From positions 9,040,935 to 9,104,934 of the forward strand of contig CM046863.1 of NCBI GenBank assembly GCA_025617745.1: 64,000 nucleotides of DNA. Direction: 5' to 3'. This stretch comes from Heliocidaris erythrogramma (Eukaryota > Echinodermata > Echinoidea > Camarodonta > Echinometridae). This document shows positions 58,492-64,000 of this stretch, piece by piece (the first letter of the stretch is position 1; each line of letters begins with the position of its first letter). Below the pieces are notes generated by a model. That model saw only the letters and a program-made list of their open reading frames with translations. It did not search any database and was not told where the DNA came from. The translations under genes were made by a program, and so were the position numbers.

Positions 58492-60165
58492 GGCTTTTGC
58501 TAAACAGTCGGGTAACGTCGCGTCGCGTTGGTAGAAATTTTCGAACATTTTTCAGGAAGGTGTCTTCAAGGGGACAAATTGAAAAAGAGTCCATCTCAGT
58601 ATGATTTTTCCCGTTTTCAGGCTAAAAACGACAAACAAGGGAATAAAGAAAACAATAGGATATTGCAAAGAAAAACATGAACTATAAAGCGAGAATAGAA
58701 GGGTAGGAAGGATGGAAGAAAATATGAAAGGAAACAAAGAATACAACAAAAGGAAAGTTGGAAAGTAAAAATAAGTGGAAAAAACAAAGAATAATATAAA
58801 GAAAGATAGAGACATAAATGATAGAATGATAGAATGATAGAAGATATTAAGAGTAACATAAGGAAAGATAGAAGAGAAGATGATAATTTGAATAAAGGAA
58901 TAACATAACGAAAGAAAAGATGAAAGGAAAACAAAATGATAGGATAAAAGCAAAGAATGTTTTAAGGAAAGTAAGTAAAGATGGGAAGCAGAAAATGATT
59001 TTAAAAAGAATAATATGAAAGATAGAGAGAGAAATGATAGAAGGATAAAGATTAACGTGAGGAAGGTGGGGGAGAAAATGATAACAGGAAACAAAGAATA
59101 TCATAACGAGAGGAAGGATGGAAAGATTATTGATAGAAGGATAAAAGCAAGAAATGACAAAGCGAGAGATAGAGAGAAAAATGATAAAAAGATAAATATA
59201 AACATGAAGAAAGGTGGAAGAGAAGATGATAAAAGGGAACAAAGAATAACTAAAAAATATATGTCCCCGCCAGAAGTGTAGATCTGTGGAATGGCAGTTA
59301 ATTTATGTAATTTCTGATAGAACCTTGAAGATAAATGTGAGAAATGAATTATCAAATTAATGTTTTATGATTATAAATGCATTTTCTGTTGATTTTGAAT
59401 AAATTACAATAAATTTGCATAATTAATGAATTTCAAAATTCTTTGTTCCCTTTTTCATTTCTTGCTTTTATCCTTCTATCAATTATCTTTCCATCCTTCA
59501 TCTCGTTATGATATTCTTTGTTTCCTGTTATCATTTTCTCCCCCACCTTCCTCACGTTAATCTTTATCCTTCTATCATTTCTCTCTCTGTCTTTCTTTAT
59601 ATAAGTTAAACTTTTTTTATCCTATCATTTCTCTCTCTATCTTTCATATTATTCTTTTTAAAATCATTTTCTGCTTCCCATCTTTACTTACCTTCCTTAA
59701 AACATTCTTTGCTTTTATCCTATCATTTTGTTTTCCTTTCATCTTTTCTTTCGTTATGTTATTCCTTTAATCAAATTATCTTCTCTTCTATCTTTCCTTA
59801 TGTTACTCTTAATATCTTTATCCTTCTATCATTTATGTCTCTATCTTTCTTTATGTTATTCTTTGTTTTTATCCACTTATTTTTACTTTCCAACTTTCCT
59901 TTTGTTGTATTCTTTGTTTCCTTTCATCATATTTTCTTCCATCCTTCCTACCCTTCTATTCTCTCTTTATAGTTCATGCTTTTCTTTGCATTATCTTTCT
60001 ATTGTTTTCTTTATTCCCTTGTTTGTCGTTTTTAGCCTGAAAACGGGAAAAATCATACTGAGATGGACTCTTTTTCAATTTGTCCCCTTGAAGACACCTT
60101 CCTGAAAAATGTTCGAAAATTTCTACCAACGCGACGCGACGTTACCCGACTGTTTAGCAAAAGCC
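58492..60165. mobile_element. Fold-back TIR element with 9-bp TSD, copy 2
   Basis: Same ends as copy 1 and an exact 9-bp duplication CTACTCCAG at 58483-58491 and 60166-60174. Left arm (58492-59258) and right arm (59441-60165) are inverted copies over almost their whole length, around a ~180-bp centre that matches 46410-46590 of copy 1 in reverse. Arms are purine-rich on one side and pyrimidine-rich on the other. Open frames of 85-180 codons in the arms are rich in Phe/Leu/Ser because of the C/T bias and are not genes. Confidence 0.85.
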
Positions 60166-60174
60166 CTACTCCAG

Positions 60175-60536
60175 CCCATTCTATGAGAATCCTTAGGAAC
60201 TCTATAAATACATTCTAAAAATTGTTCACCGACCGAAAAACAATGGTGGGAATTGTAGGTCAGGAGGTCACGCGCAGACGCTCGGAGTTCGCCCTTGAGG
60301 TAAACAAGAGTTTACATAATGGCAGTACATACTAGTATCACAATGTAAATGAACATAAACACGGACATGTACATGTAGCACTATCATGGGAATAGGCAAA
60401 TATTGCATGTGGCATTTTATACAAAAAAGAAATAAAGACACTCTTAAACACAATACATATTAATTTTAGGTTTACATAGGGGATTGCAAGGGAATAATTA
60501 AATCTCAAAGCGCCATTTCTTAAAGTGAGCAGTTAG
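60175..60536 (-). mobile_element. 3' UTR of the L1/Tx1-like LINE
   Basis: Sequence between the ORF2 stop and the fold-back element. No tail repeat or TSD is resolved, so the LINE 3' border (about 60190-60260) is uncertain. Confidence 0.4.
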
Positions 60537-63500
60537 TTAGTTTTTCTTCTTTGCCAAGTAATATTCAACTTCTTTCTGCTTTTTAACCAGGGACCTAAAA
60601 GCAGAAAAATTGGGAAGATGGTTCTTAAATTTGCAAATGAAAATGTGGTATTTCAATAACAAAAATACATATGAAATGAATTTGTCATTACAGATTCCAA
60701 AAAGTTTTTCAAAATTGGTTACAGTAATGACAGATTTGTTTTTCTGTGATATTATAGCAAGAAGGCTCTGCCAAACTGGGGTAACCACTTCACATTCACA
60801 AAAAAGGTGGACCATTGTTTCCTCCTTTTTATCACATAGGGAGCAATTAGGTGAATCTTTTCGTTTAGTCTTAAAAAGAAAATCGTTTAATGCAATGGCT
60901 TTGTGGAAAATCTTGAAGTAAAATGACCTTATTTTGGTATCAATAGTGCACAAGAAATTAGTATTGTGGACCTTTCCCCAGTCAATACCAACTGGTACAG
61001 GTAAATTTTCATTCCAAAAAGCATATCTTTTGTTTGGGGTGTGAGAACCAAGCAATAATTTGTAAGTATTTCTGGGGACTTTTTTAGTGTTTACTAGCTT
61101 ATGGACAATTGTTTCGTGGACACCCACCATATCAGGATCAAAATTCTTCATCCACTCTTCTGGTATATTTTTAATCAAAAAATTAAATTTCCTCCTGTCT
61201 GTAGCAGGGATACCAAAATCTAATATAAGTTCTTCAAATAATTTATGGCCAGGTGGGGTGGATTAAATAAATCAGATAAAGTCAAAACATTTTTACTATA
61301 CCAACATGGATAGAAGAAATGAGATTTAGATTTAGATCGAATTGATCTATTATACCACAGAATTTGACATGCGCCTAATTCAGAGAACTTTTTGTCATAA
61401 AATTCAATAGTAGCTTCTTCTCTGAAAATGTACCAACTTCTTAAAGATTCACCTAGTTGTATATTACCCAGGGAATTTAATACACTCTCAGGAGCATGAG
61501 ATTCCCACAGAATTTGAACATTTTGGTTAAACTTTTCCAAAAACGACACTTCAATACGTTTCCATGGAGCATCAAAATCGTCATCTAGTAATAATTTTAC
61601 CCAAACAAGTTTTTGAGCAGTTGCAAAGGAAAGGGGGTCAACCATCTTGAGACCTCCTTGAATATAATCATTACACATTATCTTTCTCTGTACTCTATCC
61701 CTACCTCCATTCCAAATAAACTTAAAGAACAATTTATTCAATGTTTTAAAAAAGGAACAAGGTAATTTAATAGAGAGAACCGAGAATAGATAAATTAACT
61801 GTGGTAACACAAGGGTTTTGATAACACAAACTCTGCCAATTAATGAAAGGTTTCTCATTCGCCAGCGGTCTAAGGTTTGCTCCAATTTTTTCAATTTCTC
61901 CTTGTAGTTCAGATCATAAATTAAGGAAACATTTAGACTAAAAATAACTCCAAGACATTTAAATTGAGAATTCTTCCACGAAATACCACGATCTGCATAA
62001 GGGAAAACTCGATTTCCCCTTTTTGAACCTATCCAAACAGCTTCAGTTTTGCTAAAATTTATTTTGCACCCAGAAAATTGACCAAATTTGTGTAAGGTTT
62101 CAAAAAGTTGAAAAAACGAACCGTCTGTGCCATCCAAAAAACAAACAGAATCATCAGCAAAACAGGGAGATCTTGACTTCTTGTTTTCTTACCCAAATAC
62201 CCTTAATCAAATTATTTTGTCGTATGGAAAGGGACATGATCTCTATTACAAGCAAAAATAAATATGGAGAGATAGGACATCCCTGAAAAATTCCTCTTTC
62301 CATAGTGATGCGTTCTGTAAGGAAGCCAGTATTCAAAACATATGACTGGCGACCAGCATATAATGTCTTTATTGAGTCTATAAAATCTTTGCTAAAATTG
62401 AACTTTTCTAGGGTTAGAAATAAAAAATTGTGGGAGACACTATCAAAAGCTTTCTCAATATCTAGTAACAGTATAGATCCCGGAATGCCATTTGTTTCAG
62501 TGTACTCAATTATGTCTAAAATTAATCGAATATTGTGGCCAATATTCCTACCTTTCAGAAAACCTGATTGATCGATGTGGATAAGATCCTGTAAACAATG
62601 CTTAAGACGGTTCGCAAAGCATTTCGCCACAATTTTATAGTCCGTTATCAATAGCGTAATAGGTCGATAATTCTTAACGAGGAGAGGGTCCTTATCCTTT
62701 TTAGGGAGAAGAGTGATTATTCCATTCCTTTGTGAAGGGGACAAAATACCATTTTGTAAAGAGAAATTCAGAGATTTTAGAAGTAAATCACTTATGTCAG
62801 GCCAAAATACCGTGTAAAACTCAACAGGAATACCATCAAAACCAGGGGTTTTATTCATATTCATTGACTTAATGACATTATACAGTTCTTGTATTGTAAG
62901 AGGGGTGTCTAAAAATGATTTCTGGCCTTCAGATAATTGTGGAATATTGATTTTATCAAAGAGAGATTCATTGATTTCCTTTTCATCAATTAATCCTCTA
63001 GCATCATCCTGAAAAGAGTATAGCTTATTATAAAAATTTTGGATTTCTCCTAGAACTCCAACTGGGTCAGATACTAAGCTACCATTACAGTCTTTAAGCC
63101 TAGAAATATTTTTCTTATGCCAGCCCCTGTTCTCTAAATTACAGAAATATTTTGTGCTTTTCTCTCCTTCCTCTACCCATCTAGCCCTGGAACGTGTAAT
63201 TAACCCTTTTGTCTCAAAATCATAAATTTTATTCAATTTTTCTTCAAGTTCTTCTAACTTTGTCAAAAAAAATCATCATTGGGAGATGGAACATTATTGG
63301 AAATTTGAAGTCTTATCTTGTCAATGTCAAGCAGTAACTTATTTTTTTCATTATTTCTTTCTTTCTTCTTCCTAGAGGAATATTCCATACTAACACCTGT
63401 AATAACACACTTCAGGGAGTCCCACAATATGTTTGGATTACAGTCAGAATTTCTATGATTTTCTTTGAAATCCTTGATTGTATCCTTGATTAATTTAACA

Positions 63501-64000
63501 AAATCATCATCGTGATGAAGGAAGTGACAATTCATTTTCCAAAAACCTCTGCCCCTTTTGGGTTGATTGTCATTAAATAAAATTTGTACAATAGAATGAT
63601 CAGATTGTATTCCAGGAATTATTTTAGAACTGACACAATTGTCTATAAAATTACTAGAGACTAAAATAAAATCAAGTCCGGATAAAGCCTTTGGGGATTT
63701 TTGGTGGCGAGTATACTGTCGTAAGTTAGGATGAAAGTGTCTCCACACATCAACTAGTCCAATATCTTCCATTAAAATAGAGAGCATTTCACTAGAATTT
63801 TTGTTTGAATGCTGTAATCTTGTACCCTGGTAGTCAAGTGGGATAATTACTAAGTTGAAGTCTCCACCTATAATTAGGAAGGGACTGCTTAATTTATCTA
63901 TTTCAGCAAAAACTTTTAACAAGAAGTCTGGGTCATCCTTATTTGGTGCATATATGTTAACTAGAGTCAATTGTAATTCATTTAAGCATGCCTTTAATAT
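60537..64000 (-). pseudogene. L1/Tx1-like LINE ORF2 (endonuclease, reverse transcriptase), near intact
   Basis: Minus-strand ORF2, cut at the window edge on its N-terminal side. Endonuclease: TLVNIYAPNKDDPDF (start), FLIIGGDFNLV and SDHSIVQILF (APE-type catalytic motifs). Linker with RARWVEEGEKSTKYF. RT: MNMNKTPGFDGIPVEFY, NYRPITLLITDYKIVAK, QSGFLKGRNIGHNIR, LLLDIEKAFDSVSH, GIFQGCPISPYLFLL, then FADDS. C-terminal: CKINFSKTEAVWIG, CLGVIFSL, GGLKMVDPLSF, and a Cys/His stretch CSLCDKKEETMVHLFCEC. Three breaks: an 8-A run at 63265-63272, a 4-A run at 62159-62162 that hits the FADD box, and a one-base shift near 61250-61262. Otherwise frames are clean, so the copy is young or the breaks are sequence errors. 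Confidence 0.85.

Noticed and set aside
58552-59355. Phe/Leu/Ser-rich open frames of 84-180 codons that look like membrane proteins
   Set aside because: They lie in the C/T-biased arms of fold-back elements; mirrored copies occur at 46668-47076 and 59709-60105. Composition alone explains them.

Overview
The window looks like metazoan, most likely echinoid (sea urchin) nuclear DNA. It is AT-rich, genes are split by GT-AG introns, LINE, Penelope, MITE and tRNA-like SINE remains are dense, and it carries two very large ankyrin-repeat genes of the kind that form big families in sea urchin genomes. No operon-like layout or bacterial signal is visible. The species assignment is inference.

Two paralogous minus-strand genes anchor the region. 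Gene A (559-7154, running off the left edge) and gene B (32031-41858, apparently complete) share one giant ankyrin exon, then a ZU5 exon and UPA exons. Gene B also shows the rest of UPA, a Pro/Ser-rich linker and a C-terminal Death domain. Splice sites and phases agree across both copies, and the seven gene B exons sum to 4443 bp (1480 codons plus stop). Gene A has about 40 ankyrin repeats and gene B about 30. The duplicated block (about 203-8490 against 35848-42720) is in direct orientation. A third partial copy holding only upstream flank lies at 52783-56135.

The rest is a nested transposon landscape. Right of gene A, a LINE (8815-22751) interrupts sequence that block 3 keeps uninterrupted. 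That LINE is itself cut in its ORF1 by a 9.59-kb TIR element (9773-19360) with large ACGTC-rich subterminal arrays and a decayed DUF4806-type gene; deleting the element and one AA restores the ORF1 frame. Further right are LINE fragments, a pair of TTAA-flanked MITEs, a GC-rich palindromic segment, two 9-bp-TSD fold-back elements (45275-47136 and 58492-60165), a LINE RT fragment, a CpG-rich unclassified segment, an internally deleted Penelope-like element with a GIY-YIG domain and a hammerhead ribozyme motif, and a roughly 170-bp tandem array rich in nuclear-receptor-type AGGTCA half-sites. The right end (60190-64000) is a nearly intact L1/Tx1-like LINE ORF2 broken by three small frameshifts.

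No tRNA, rRNA or CRISPR gene was found; the tRNA-like segments look SINE-derived. Exon boundaries come from reading splice consensus and phase by eye, and element boundaries marked approximate come from visual comparison of copies.
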